Assembly: GCA_022113835.1 (NCBI GenBank)
Contig: JAILWY010000016.1
Span: forward strand, 12,865,501-12,929,500
Source of the DNA: Atopsyche davidsoni
Lineage: Eukaryota; Arthropoda; Insecta; Trichoptera; Hydrobiosidae
DNA length: 64,000 nt
Direction of reading: 5' to 3'
The number at the start of each line of letters is the position of its first letter. Position 1 is the stretch's first letter. Below, in pieces: positions 24,650 to 36,475 of the stretch. Under the pieces are notes generated by a model, which was not told the origin of the DNA, did not search any database, and was given only the letters and a program-made list of their open reading frames with translations. A program made the position numbers and the translations under genes.

Positions 24650-25440
24650 AAAAATATTTTATTATAAGTATTTTTTTACATTTTATTTTTCCATTTCTCT
24701 GAATTGTTAATACTTTCGAAAGACGCAGTATTTTCTCTTAAGGATTACAAAAAAAAAAGATTTATATTTTAAACACAAATGAGACAGAATATACAGTAAG
24801 TAATCTATTAATAAGCATATGATATTTAGCAAACATTTAAATTTATTTTATAACTTTAATTCTAATTTTTTTAAGGACACACTTTTGCCAATATATTTTA
24901 TTGACTATTTAATAAAATATGGCTGAAAGGAAATAAAATATTTTATTAACGGCTGACTTCATGAAGTTAATACTGACTTAATAGACTTCTATAAATATCA
25001 CGCCATTAATCTGCTATTAAGAGAAGATTTTTTTTAAGTAAAAATACAATTAGTTTATTTATGAAAACAAATTGAGCAGATAAAAAAGTGAAAATATTTA
25101 TTGCTATTTTTCCATTTATTTTTTATTATTTTTATTTCATTTCTTTGATTAATATTATAACTTTCTTTAAAATCACTATCACGCCTTTATTTCTTTTCGC
25201 TTAGTATGAATTTTAATTTTATGCTTTTCCTCTTTTTGTATTTTCAATTTAAAATATAGCTTGGGACTGAACAACTTTCTTTGACCTACAAACATAGAAA
25301 TAATAATAATTTTTTTTATTGAAAGAGAATCCTTCAATCCTATTTTATACTTTTAAAAATTTAATACGTGCTAGTCTAGCAATACACGGTCTAAACTTCT
25401 TTAAGTTATATTTATTATTTTTAGTACTTTATTTATTATC
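24650..25440. other. AT-rich non-coding sequence
   Basis: No gene or structured repeat recognised. Confidence 0.55.
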
Positions 25441-25445
25441 AATTT

Positions 25446-25522
25446 AATATTTTTACTACTTGGTGGAATTCCATTTTTTTTATTTAATGAAATACTTGAG
25501 TGAATTTATTCAGAAAAATATT
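25446..25522 (-). mobile_element. Foldback MITE fragment
   Basis: Contains, on the minus strand, the CACTCAAGTATTTCATT module, TGGAATTCCACCAAGTA and AATATT ends of the family. The arms are almost entirely missing, leaving about 77 bp. Confidence 0.6.
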
Positions 25523-25608
25523 ATTTTTATCATTATTGTTTTTGCATTGTAATTGATATATATGGTAATGCATATCCAAGTATCAAACATAACAAAAGTT
25601 TACTGAGT

Positions 25609-25622
25609 TGGGTTAGGTTAGG
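25609..25622 (+). repeat. Short TTAGG telomere-type motif
   Basis: GGGTTAGGTTAGGA, two to three units of the insect telomere repeat TTAGG. A similar motif occurs at about 44204-44217. Both are too short to imply a former telomere. Confidence 0.5.
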
Positions 25623-25641
25623 AACGTTTGCTAGTTTTTAA

Positions 25642-26222
25642 GGGCCTAGTCTGGATAATCGAGTTTTTTTGATCATTTTCTAGTCCGTTTTGCGAAAATT
25701 CCACTGCATCAATTGAAAAAATTTAAATGCAAAAAATTTGATACATTCCTTCTTCCGATTAAAATATATTTTTATTTCTTATAAATTTACTATTAATATG
25801 ATAAATATGTGTTTTTCCGATTGAAGTGTAGGAATTTGGAGATTCGTTATGTCCCTTTTCCAAAAGTCCTAAACATTTAAAAGTTTTTTTTCAATTGAAA
25901 TTAAAAGATTAAATATAAACCATGTGCGCAGTATTATTAAAAAATTAAAAAAAAAAAAATCTTTAACAAACTTTGGTTTTGAAAAGTCGTCGTTTTATCC
26001 AATTTTTCAACATCTTCAAGATTTTATTTTACCCTTAAAATGGACGTTAATTAAATAATAAAAAATAGATAAATATAATTTATAGTTTTTTCAATTCTCT
26101 GTAAAAAAATCAACTTTCGATATAGCAAAATAAAGTGACAATTAAATTAATTAAATGCTAAATGCTTTTCGCAAAACGGACTAGAAAATGATCAAAAAAA
26201 CTCGATTATGCAGACTAGGCCC
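25642..26222. mobile_element. 581-bp MITE with 57-bp terminal inverted repeats
   Basis: The left end (25642-25698, starting GGGCCTAGTCTGGATAATCG) and the right end (26166-26222, inverted) match over 57 bp with a single mismatch. The 467 bp between them are AT-rich without any coding frame, typical of a non-autonomous DNA transposon. A clear target-site duplication is not visible, so the superfamily is uncertain. The right terminus reads CAGGG inward, reminiscent of hAT ends, but the left reads TAAGGG. Confidence 0.85.
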
Positions 26223-26339
26223 TGCATCATGCTTATAATTTAAAATATTTAGTATAAATATGAATAAAAAACAATCAATAAAATGTTACAAAAAGAGGGT
26301 TCACATGCCAAAAACCTTTTTACTGTAGCAGGTACCTTC

Positions 26340-26700
26340 TGCATGGAAACCTTGCAAAAAAAGGGTAACCCCATTTTCCAAAGAATATGGCGGAGAGGGG
26401 CGCGAAGAGCGCGGCTCGCTCATTACGTAAACACGACCTTCACAATAGGTATAAAATTTAATGACAACACCTACACGGTCCGACTACCCCCGAATACCCG
26501 AGCCCCGAGGCTCTACGGACCCCCGGCACGCACGCGGGGCTCGGGGGTGAGTGTGTTGAGCAAGGCAGCGCCGCTGAAGGGTGTTAGATTTGTGGGTTCG
26601 GAGGGGCTCTTTTTGAGGTTTATGATTGTTTTGAATGTCAAAGCAAAAAAAAAACCCCGGAAGGTTTATTTTCACGTGACCGAAAAAAAGTTAATACAAT
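26340..26700 (+). promoter_or_regulatory. GC-rich island with AATATGGCGG and donor-like site
   Basis: A CpG-rich island contains AATATGGCGG (26384-26393), which on the other strand fits the YY1/Pho core GCCATATT. A GAGCCCCGAGG...GGGGCTCGGGGG inverted motif follows, then GGGG|GTGAGT (about 26546). A + frame of 139 codons (26283-26702) spans it, but the proline/arginine-rich composition follows from the GC content and no domain is recognised. It could be a CpG-type promoter with an untranslated first exon. Confidence 0.3.
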
Positions 26701-29595
26701 GAAAGTCGCATGGTTTTCTGCGAATTTCGCGTGTGATAATATTATAATGAAATTAAAGCGAAAATAAAAATTGCAATAGGCTTGTTTTAAATTAAATACT
26801 GATTCATTTGAAATTTACTTGTGACATAAAGCCTCCCAAATTCACTTAATATTTTTAATGTAAAATTTTAATCTATGCGATTTAATCTCGTGATAAAATT
26901 TAAATGTGACACAATGAATGCTCATGTATATTTTTATCATACGTATACGGTTTATTGCTATTTTAATTATATTTGAAAAAAACTGTTGGTTCATGTTAAT
27001 TAAAAATCAAATCATGTTCTGCCTGTAACCATGATACTTTGATCAATTTTATATTATTAGTATACGAAAACAGCTATTCTACGGATACTTCATGTCTATA
27101 AGTTGTACTTTGTTCCTTCTTTTATAAAAACGCAAGCTCGGTCATAATCAAAAGACACATGTGATCTGGTTGCTTTCTTTATGCTGATTAAAGCTAAAAC
27201 TTCGTTTTTTTATTGCATATCATAAAACTGTCTGTAAAGAGTATTCCAATAATAAATTTTAAAATATTAATATTTAAATAGTTGAGAATTTTGATAATAT
27301 ATATTTTTCAATCCAAGCAAAATGACAAATACTCAATATATGCGCTTAATAGTAATGCAAACTATAAAAATTATTAATTGTTCAAACAAAACATTTCATC
27401 TTCTATAAAAATGTGAAATATATCTGCCTGATGTATTATTATTATATAATGTATTAGTGTATTATCCGATGATTGGATATAGCCCTTCTATTTGAGAATA
27501 TAATAATTTATTGAAGTTAGAGATCTCGAATGTTCAAGCTTGAAAAGCTAAATTATAGCTAATAATAGAACGACGATTCGCAACAGAGCAGGCCGGAAGT
27601 TTCCAAAAAGCTTAAGGTTGTATGAAATAATTTAGTGTATCTCCTCCCCGTCAATCGGAGACCGGAAGAGGGTGACAGGGGGCGGAAAGATTTGAACTAT
27701 ACAAGGTAACCAAAATATATACAGAGAAGAGTTAATTTAAAAAAATATTTAGGTAAAAATTTCAACTAGATATAAAATATTGTTCCTATTTGTTATGAAT
27801 TTCATATATTAAATTTGATAATGTTACTTATCCAATTTCATAAACAATAAAGACAACAACTTTTATTTGTATATTATAAAGTGATCTTTTTATTTACTGT
27901 CTATTTTAAATTCTTCTTTTTCAGGTATTATTAGAAAAAAACACCTTAAAATTTATGGAATTTATAAAAAGAAAAAAAAACAGTACCCTGAGATGAATCA
28001 TCCTGTAGTTTTGGCCGCACGGACCTTTTAAATATCAAATTCCATTATGACTTGCAAAACGGCGTCATTCAAAGAGGGGAGCAGATATAATACTGATACT
28101 AATATATTTTGAACCCATTCTTTTGAAGGAAAAATACCATTTCTTTTTATAAAGTGCCAGATTGTGCCGTTTAATGATGAAAACGCACTGCTGTAGATTT
28201 GTATATTACAAATGTTCATTTCATTACTTAATGTAGAGATAAAACAAAAAAAAACATATTTTTGCTAACGTACCGAAAATATCTCCTTATTGACGTTTTA
28301 AAGAATTTTAGTTTGAAATATTATTCATACATGACTCTTTAACAATTATAATTACTTTATATATTATTTATAAAATATAATTTTGAATTTAATTGAAAAT
28401 TAACAGTGTGGTTATATGTACAAAAATTATATATGCTTAACAATTTGAAAATGTGTTAAAAATGCTAAAAATATAACAACCACAGCGAAAATAATTTAAT
28501 CGTATACAATTCTTTATCAGGTTGGGTTGTCAAGTAGAACATTGATCTGTCAACTTGTCATGTAGGTTTTTAAAAAGAAAATACGGCTTGTCTTTTGAAC
28601 TCAAGAATATCCTTGCAAAGATGAATGATGAGTATCTGACATGTCGTAACAAATATATATTTTTTTATAATTTAAGTAAATACAAAAAATTGCTAGTACC
28701 ATCGTAAAAGCACAAAGCCTATTTTTTTATTCCATTTTTTATTCATTTTTTAGAACTAAGAACACACAAAAAGGTGGTAAAAATTATAGTAAATAATGTT
28801 TCTATGTTTATGTAAATATGTATGAAAGCATTTTACGAAAAGTTACATAAGTGAATTTTAAGCAAAATAATTCGGTGTAAAGTTTTACACAATTCGGGGG
28901 AAAAATCTGCCGAATAAAACGGCAGTCAGTCCGGCGCGAGATAATTTTATTTCCTCTAAAAAATATTTTGTTTTCCGGAAAAGAACACAAGAAAATAACA
29001 AAATAAAACTCCTTTCATTATACTTTTATACATTTCCCGCTGTGGGTTGGCACGGGCCGGAGCGGACGTGCTGTCCTGCTCTATTTGCACAATTCATTTG
29101 TTAAATAAATTAGACGATCGAGGTAGAAAATAATTTCTCTGTACTACGGATTTTTTTTCTTCCGCATTTGTATCAATTCTGGTAAAAAAGACACAATTTA
29201 GCAGAATTTTATACCAAGTCGTCACATCAAAGATTTTTTTTCGTTCACAGAGTATCTACTATCAGAGATACCATACATTTTTTTGATGTTATGTTATCTT
29301 GCATTTGGGTCATTTTTAATTAAATATTACGCGTACTATTAAAGTTATTTGGCTGCTTTGTAGAACCAGCAAGATTCAATCATTTACTCTTCGAAAAGTT
29401 CCAGTAGAACTGATGTTGAACTAAATGGATATTTGCCCTGAAAGAGAAAGAGTATTTGAGTTTTTGAAGGCTTTTCTTATAATTATCTACTGGTAATTAA
29501 TATAGACAGAAGTTGCCATATATACATGAGTGAGTGACTGCAATAGCAATACATGTACAAGGCTTCAAGCCACAACGAGGTTACTCTGGCCAACC
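26701..29595. other. AT-rich non-coding sequence
   Basis: No gene supported. A patch at about 27570-27700 carries two ETS-type CCGGAAG motifs. A GC-richer spot lies at 29035-29090. Everything else is low-complexity. Confidence 0.55.
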
Positions 29596-29599
29596 CGCG

Positions 29600-29790
29600 A
29601 GTATTCGGCGGTGATTTCATATCCAATAAACGTCAGCGCTAGTGACGTCATATAAATATAACGAAGCAAGCGGAACAGTATCACTGAATTATTGAAAGAA
29701 AGAAGGTCTGAAAAATATCTCGGAACAAAGAGGACGATTGCATGCCTGTTGTGGCAGCAACCCCTTGGTAAAGCGGCCCTCGCAAGTTCA
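29600..29790 (+). promoter_or_regulatory. Candidate CRE/TATA/Inr core promoter
   Basis: A palindromic cAMP-response element TGACGTCA (29643-29650) abuts TATAAATA (29651-29658). An initiator-like TCACTG follows, with its A at 29683, 32 nt from the first T of the TATA box, the standard spacing. Upstream lie CCAATAAA (about 29620) and a second ACGTCAGC half-site. About 90 nt downstream is a TTG|GTAAAG donor-like site (about 29768), so a short non-coding first exon is possible. No coding sequence follows nearby, so the product is unknown. Confidence 0.45.
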
Positions 29791-29794
29791 CTGA

Positions 29795-31000
29795 ATCTCT
29801 ATTGATTTCTCAAAGAATAATCATAGTCCTGAGTCATGGTGTTTCTTAAACCAACGTTTATTGAAATACAGGTCAAATTAACATGCAAACTTAAAAGCTT
29901 GTTTTTAAGGTAGTGTTTTGGGACGTTATATATATTTACTTGAGCTAGTACAAATTGAAATACAACGTATTAATAATAGGCTAGTTTGGTTTAAGTATTA
30001 GTTATATTATTGAAGTAACTGAAAAATATTTTTAACATTATAAATATTATGTTAGCTTAAAATAAAAGTATCCTTAAAATCAAGTGACACCCATCCTACA
30101 TACATACAACTATTGGGTAATTTTGATACAAACATTATATTTAGATTTCCGAACCATTTCTGTGTTAAGCCCATAAGAATCCCATAGTAGTTTTATATTT
30201 ACTATTTTTCGTTCAAAAGAAAAAAAACCACTATAAAAATCATATTTTTTATGTGACATTAAAATATTTTTAATTTAAACAATATGACATGCTAAAAGAG
30301 CATTCGAATTGTATTTTACAAAAAAAAAAATTAATAGTATAAGCGATAGAAAATATCACGAAATATATCGTCTACATAATATCAACACGTTAAATAATGT
30401 ATTTTTAAAAACAAATACATTATTCTTTGCGTTGATAACGAATGATTTAGTGCGTCGTTAAAAGTAAATATTACCTCAGAATTGTTACATATTAAATTTC
30501 CCTAGTCCAATCGATAAAGCCTAGCCAAACTCAGTCATTTTAATCTGTAATCTAACCGTTTATACTAGGCAATGCTTCCCGAAGAAATTGCTTTATTTGA
30601 ACTTGGCTTCAGGAATATTCAGGTACAATAACTAATGAAGTATTTTAATAACACGGCTTAAATAAGAATCAGCTTTCAACATAAGAGAGCTTGTTAAATG
30701 ATAAATTATACAGTGTTATAGCTTAATATATTTAATTATATGTTTAAAGCAAACACAACATTATGTGTATCTGTGAAGAACTCTAAGATTGTAATTGCTT
30801 ATTAAAAATAATGTACTTTGTGATTTATAAGTTTATTTAAATTACCATGCCATAGCACTGTAAAATAGAATAAAGTTTTAATGCATACAAGCTTTTTTAA
30901 TTAACCATGTCGTCAAGAGTGTTGGTTTTGATTTGATATTTTCAAGGTAATATGTTGAGATATGTAATACGAATGTTGAGATATTTTAATTAAAATCGCA
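29795..31000. other. AT-rich non-coding sequence
   Basis: No gene or repeat recognised beyond simple A/T tracts. Confidence 0.55.
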
Positions 31001-31001
31001 A

Positions 31002-31061
31002 AAGTATTTTATTTAAAATATTAAAATGGAATTCCACCAAGTACTCTCTCAAAAATATTGA
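31002..31061 (+). mobile_element. Foldback MITE tail fragment
   Basis: AAGTATTTTATTTAAAATATT, then TGGAATTCCACCAAGTACTC and CAAAAATATTGAA: only the right-hand tail of the family remains. A short TA-rich repeat follows it. Confidence 0.6.
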
Positions 31062-32505
31062 ACACTCATACATATATATATATATATTTTTTATTTTTTT
31101 TATATATATGTAACAAAACACGTGAAGGGTCAGTTTCAATAATAAATGAAAGAATTTCCGAATTATGTGAATTGAAGATTATCAAATTCAAGGTTGACAT
31201 TCGGCACGTGGCAGCGAAAAAATAAATATTTTCCAATGTTAGGTAAGTAGAATATTAAAGCAATGTTATCCGTGCTTTTTGCCTTTAATTTTTAATGCGG
31301 TCTCTTTTATAATGATTTATAAATAGCGTTAGCTTAGTTATATATTTATTTACCTATCATTTTATATTATTGGCAAAATTATTTATTTTAAACTTGGACC
31401 TCGCAATAGTATTATATTTTCATTTGATAATTCAGTCTCCCCCACGAAACAAATATTCTCAATAAAGGTACTTATCAGCAGGGTTATCGATAAATTGTAT
31501 ATTTAAAGATTTAACTACTTGCAAGCAGACGCTTTGTGGTTCATTTACAAACAGGCTCACCTTTTGAATCGAGCAATATTGTTTCAATATATTGTTAACA
31601 CAACAAAAAAATCATATAAAGATTTGATTTTTTCAGATACGGTTCAAACAAGTAAAATATCCAATAACTAGGAGCTACCCTTATAATTGAAAAGTAGTTC
31701 ATGGACATCTTTTTGAGATTAGTCTATATTAGATATTTCTCACAGGCAAACTAATTAAACAATCTTTCACGGTGATGAAAATTATCAAAGCAGTGTTCAC
31801 AAAACTTAGCGTCTAATATTCAGTTAAAACCTGAATTTCATTTAGTACCCACCTGCCTCCAATCGATCGTGGCTTTTGAAAAATACTTAACGTTCTACTT
31901 ATTCGACAGATAATAGTGAGTAAATACTCAGGTTGGCCCGCAAACACTATAAATTTTGATTGGCCGTTACGAGAGAAGAATTAATCATCGGAAAATCATT
32001 AATTTTAAGTGGTACATTTTTCAGCAATTAACCTTTGCAGAGAGGGTGGGGCCGAGGGTCTGCCAGCTTTCAGGTCTCCTGGGGTCGCGGTAACCTTTTT
32101 GCATTCCCACCTCCGTTATTTGCATGGTTATGAATTTAATGAATCTCAAAATAGAGAGTTACGAGGAAATCTGTTTTGGTTTTGACGTTTACATCTCTAA
32201 TGTTTTAAGCTCACCCTGAAAAGCTATACTTTTAAACATATCTAGCTTTTGAATAAAATATTCATTAAAATAATTAAAATATAAACCGTTGAAAAAGTAA
32301 TTGTAATTTTTTTTAAAAGTCTTCACTTCGATGTTACCGAGGTACACGAAGAAGAGATGATTTCAGGTCTATGAAACGCTGATTAAAAATACAATTTATT
32401 CTAAGCTCCAAATCAAGGGAAAAACAGTTATGTGAATTTAGATTATTTTATCAGTGTATTTATGCAATACGGTTGACAAAAGCTTATTATTCAGAAAGAG
32501 TTCTT
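31062..32505. other. Non-coding sequence
   Basis: AT-rich with no supported gene. A GC-richer spot at 32030-32130 has no recognised content. Confidence 0.55.
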
Positions 32506-32508
32506 AAA

Positions 32509-32823
32509 CAAAAGCTCAATTTTAATATTGGTTTCTTATAGGAAACCGAATATATTCCCGCCTTTTCATGTCAATTATCCCCATGAGAATAAATTGTTAA
32601 TGATCTATATAAAATTAACCACGTAAATTCATTGTTAGCGACACTTTAAGTCACATATTACATAGTGTAACTAAAGTGAGTTTGTTAAGCCAAAGCTCAG
32701 TTAAAATAATGCCTTCCTAATACCGGAAGCCCCACTCCCCCCGCAAAGCTATGCCGGAAGGAGCCCAATATGTTCCCGCCCCTTCCATATCGATTATCCC
32801 TCTGAGAATGGAGTGTTGAATGT
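32509..32823. repeat. Diverged direct duplication (~217-bp spacing)
   Basis: The segment around 32542-32605 (ATATTCCCGCC ... ATTATCCCCATGAGAAT ... TGTTAATG) recurs at 32759-32823 (ATGTTCCCGCC ... ATTATCCCTCTGAGAAT ... TGTTGAATG). Their upstream AAAGCTCA-containing flanks also correspond (32513 and 32691). The second copy has an extra GC-rich insertion at 32725-32755. Identity is roughly three quarters by eye, so the duplication is old. Confidence 0.65.
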
Positions 32824-33105
32824 ATTATGGTAATGCGGCCGAGTCCCCATAAGTTTTGTTTATCTTGGGTCGATACTCCGCACGGAATAGAGGAACTTCG
32901 GCCGGGAGCTGCGCGAATAGTTCTGATTGATGAAAACCGACCGAGCGAGTTAGATGTACTCGGCTATATTGAATTTGATTCATCGTGGCTGTTAGGTGGA
33001 ATTAATAGAAAACAAATAAATGGAGTTGCTTCCACAGCAAATTAAATCATGTATATTACACACATATTCTGATACAAGGAATTTAACGTGCTTTATATGA
33101 AGAGC
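32824..33105. other. Non-coding or unassigned sequence
   Basis: A 72-codon frame (32827-33045, +) crosses a GC-richer part, but neither its sequence nor its context suggests a known protein. Confidence 0.35.
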
Positions 33106-33453
33106 GGGTTTTGTATTATAACTCGTTAGAGCACGATTTCGATAAATTCGCTGATAAATAATGAGACTTAAGTAAACGCAAGCCGTCAAAAGATCTCGGT
33201 CCCACTTATATGATCAATCTTTATTCCTGTATGAGTTTTGCTACTCAATAGATCGAAAATTCGACCAATTCACAGCAGTTGAGATAAACACAAGCCATCG
33301 AGAGAATTCGGTTCTTTTTATATTTACCAAGTGTCACTCTTTATTTAAATATAACACAGAGGGTTTTGCAACTCGATAAATTTGTGACAGCTCAAAGTGA
33401 GATCCAGATAAGCGAGAGCCTTCAAAGTCATTCGGCTCTCTATAATATTGGCA
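33106..33453. repeat. Three diverged ~128-bp tandem units
   Basis: Units start at 33106 (GGGTTTTGTATTATAACTCG), 33233 (GAGTTTTGCTACTCAATAG) and 33361 (GGGTTTTGCAACTCGATAAA), i.e. 127 and 128 bp apart. In each, an ACTCG/ACTCA motif is followed by an AAATTCG/AAATTTG block, a GAGA- or GAGAC-containing block, an AAGCC/GAGCC motif and TCGGTCCC / TCGGTTCT / TCGGCTCT. The sequence is strongly diverged but spacing is kept. The third unit runs into a GC-rich block. Confidence 0.6.
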
Positions 33454-33665
33454 AGGGGCTTGCAGGGGTGTGGCACCGGGGGATGGCGAACCCTCCCGCG
33501 GACAGCGCGCCCCGGGGCCAGCAGTCTCGCGCCCCTTCCTCCCTTGAATTATGTGGCAAGTTTGGCTTCCGAGATTGAGCAACTTTTTTGATTCCCGTGA
33601 TGTTGCCGGCCGTGTAAATCAAAAAGCCCCCGGCGCTTTACTCAGTGGCTGTATGATTTTTGATA
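33454..33665. other. GC-rich block
   Basis: About 200 bp rich in CpG, e.g. CCCGCGGACAGCGCGCCCCGG, directly after the 128-bp repeats. It is open in several frames on both strands, a composition effect. Possibly a promoter-type island; nothing specific recognised. Confidence 0.3.
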
Positions 33666-34660
33666 CTTTGATACTTTGGCGGGTGGTTCGTTATTTATGT
33701 TTACATTTTAGGTTTTTTTTTTCTTCAGCCACGTGGGGCATAAATTTAAGACTGCGGATAAGCCTATAATAGTTTCACACCATGGGAAGACAAAAGCTTG
33801 TACAACTCATTGTAAAAGCTGTTATTTGATATAATATTATGTTATTTGCAACAATCAGAGCTGAATAAATAATTTTTGCACCCTTGTAAAGTATTAAATA
33901 CGACGCCTCTTTATGTGATATTTAAAAAAAATATATTTATCGCAAAAACTTTTTACTTTTGAAATTAAGTTATACAAAAATAAAGCTCTTTTTTAGTATA
34001 ATCTTTGAACGAAACTCTTCATTAATATACTATTACGTTATATATTTTACCATGAAATTTTTTACCGTACGTTTAAAGTATCTTTGGGGTTTTATAACCT
34101 TGGAAAATATTCCTGTGTCAAAGCCTTCTTACAGCTTAAGTTAGGGCTTTCAAAAACCTATATTTATATAAATTTCACAATTTTTTATAACTTGGGGTGT
34201 TCACCTAGAAATGAGCTTTTGCTCATTCGATTGTTTGTCTACATAAAACAAGTTAACGCCTGAGGATAAGATTAACTTTAAAGTCGAACTTTAAATTTAG
34301 GTTCAAACTTAGATTAACTTTGACATATTAAACTAGGGACTGTTATTTTATATACACGAAAAGCTTTGCCTGCTTTATTCCAGTCTGTTTATTATCTATG
34401 TTTAACATAACAATATTGTAACTAGCTTGAATCGAATGTAGCTTTCTGAATAATAAATAGCTTTGTCGATGTTAAATAATTTTAAACATCATATTTATTT
34501 ATAAAAAAATTCATTAAAAATGCCCATATGAGGAATTTCAATGGAATATATATTCTGTTAATGCAAGCGTATTTGTTTAACTAAACGCTACTCCAGTGTA
34601 ATGTTAATACACCAAATATTTATACACATATATTTATATGACCTTTTAAAAATATTTTCA
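33666..34660. other. AT-rich non-coding sequence
   Basis: No gene or structured repeat recognised. Confidence 0.55.
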
Positions 34661-34661
34661 C

Positions 34662-34929
34662 ATTACAATAATAATATTTTTGAATAAAATACTTGAGTGA
34701 TTTTCTACATTTTCGTTTTTATTAGTGACCGGTTTTGCCAACCTTTCACGTTGGCATTATCAAAATTTATCATTATCAAACATCTCTGTTTGATAATGCC
34801 AACGTGAAAGGTTGGCGAAACCGGTCACTAATAAAAACGAAAATGTGGAAAATCACTCATGTATTTTATTCAAAAATATTAAAATGGAATATTGAAATTT
34901 ATAAAAATATTGAATTTCATTACAATAAT
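34662..34929. mobile_element. Foldback MITE, most complete copy, with flanking direct repeat
   Basis: Two inverted arms, 34673-34764 and 34789-34880, each 92 bp with about three mismatches, surround a 24-nt spacer that itself contains the palindrome CATTATCAAA / TTTGATAATG. A tail with TGGAAT and AAAATATTGAATTTC follows to about 34917. The direct repeat ATTACAATAAT flanks it at 34662-34672 and 34919-34929 and may be an 11-bp target duplication. The DNA strand can fold into a near-perfect 92-bp hairpin. No protein is encoded. Confidence 0.85.
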
Positions 34930-36265
34930 GCTTAAATTAGCAAAGAAAAACTAAAAATTATAACAGATCGGTTCGTTGGTTTTGGCTGTCGTTTTAATGG
35001 TTTGATTTGGTTTGGTCGAACTGCCTAAAGTTCTTCGTTTTTTATACTCAATAAATAAAATTAACTATGAAAAAAATGTGAATTTATAGTTTTTGTAAAG
35101 TAGAGTTATTAACTTATTTATTTAAGATAGTTATTGCTGTTGTTATTTCTTAAAATAATCTTAAGATTTTCGGTTTTATCAGATTGATGATTTTTTTGAA
35201 GTTTAAGTTTTAATTGTTTATATTTTTTGAGTTACAACGAATAATTTATTTTAAATAAGTTTTCATAGTTATATATATATTATTTGGTATCCTTATTGAT
35301 ATATTTTTTGAAATTGTATACTGGTGTACACAAGCCGTGTGTAACAAAAGGTTTTGTTGTAAATATGCAAGATGATCTTGTCTCCATTTATCCGAGGTCC
35401 CTATTATTCAGGTCGTTTTATTTTTATTTAATATCTAGCCTTTTGTGTTCCTAGGTCGTCCTTTTATCTGATGTTGAGAAAACCCGTCCAAGATGCTCTG
35501 GTAAATGTGAGTATTCCTTTACGTGTATGTCACATGAAAGATAATACATACGTATTAATAAAATGAAAAAAAGTATTTTTTGCAAAATAATAACGAGAAT
35601 TGTTGTCGAATTTTTTCAGATTGAAAATATTGTATAAAATAAACACAGACATGAAGAAATAATAAAAGTGGTATATTTTCAAATAAATGAAAGGAAAATA
35701 TTATTTCAATCCACCTGTCATTTTAGAGTCATTTTGTATGTACATTTTATGTTCTTTTGGATGCCTATAAATTCATATAATGTAATCAATATATATAGAT
35801 TTGATTGTAGTTTATGTTGTAATAATATATAAACAAAAACGTTTGAGATTTATGTACGTTTTCTATGACTATATAAATAACATAAGGCAAAAAATAAATA
35901 AATTGTGAAATTCTTTCTCTTTTAAAATACTTTTTTGTAAAACATACAAAATAAATAAGTGATAAAATAAAATATTTAATTTTAGGATTTGCTAATGTTT
36001 GATTATTCACAATAAAAAATATTGTGAAAATAATCTAGAATGGTAAAAATTATCTTGCGGGTGTTGACTTAATAAAGAAAATTTACTTGATTATGTAATT
36101 ATCTTTAAAACCTTAGCTTAAAGCAATAACTGCATCTATTTGCAATAACTAGTTTTTATTGCTTACAGTGATGTACCTTACATACTATATATATATATAT
36201 ATATATAAATTTTTTAAGTTAACGAAGACTAAACAGTATTCAATTTGTTGTTGTTTTGTATAAAG
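34930..36265. other. AT-rich non-coding sequence
   Basis: No gene supported. Short low-complexity frames only. Confidence 0.55.
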
Positions 36266-36269
36266 CTCA

Positions 36270-36475
36270 CAGAACAGGTGAATACAGATCGATTTACAGG
36301 GTCCTTTTACCTGATCATAAGAGGTTTTATTGGTAAGCAGTCAGGCAACTAATTGTCCGTCAGGTGTCTACGGTAGTGGCTCATTTATCACCTCTCCAGG
36401 TGTTAAGTTAAAGTCTCTTACAAATTCCCCCGGTGACCGCGGGCGATAGCACTAACAAATGATAGCTTTCAATTT
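36270..36475 (+). promoter_or_regulatory. E-box cluster, possible enhancer
   Basis: Three perfect CAGGTG E-boxes occur on the + strand within 128 bp (36275-36280, 36361-36366 and 36397-36402), with CACCTC and TTACCTGATC near-matches between them. The patch is less AT-rich than its flanks. CAGGTG is bound by Snail/Zeb-type zinc fingers and by bHLH E-protein dimers. Three exact copies in so AT-rich a background are unlikely by chance, but function is inferred. Confidence 0.35.

Noticed and set aside
25609..25622. Interstitial telomere
   Set aside because: Only two to three TTAGG units; such short runs occur by chance or as common insect repeat fragments.
26283..26702. 139-codon + frame over the GC-rich island
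   Set aside because: Length is explained by few stop codons in GC-rich DNA. The protein is arginine/proline-rich with no domain, and the opposite strand is also open.
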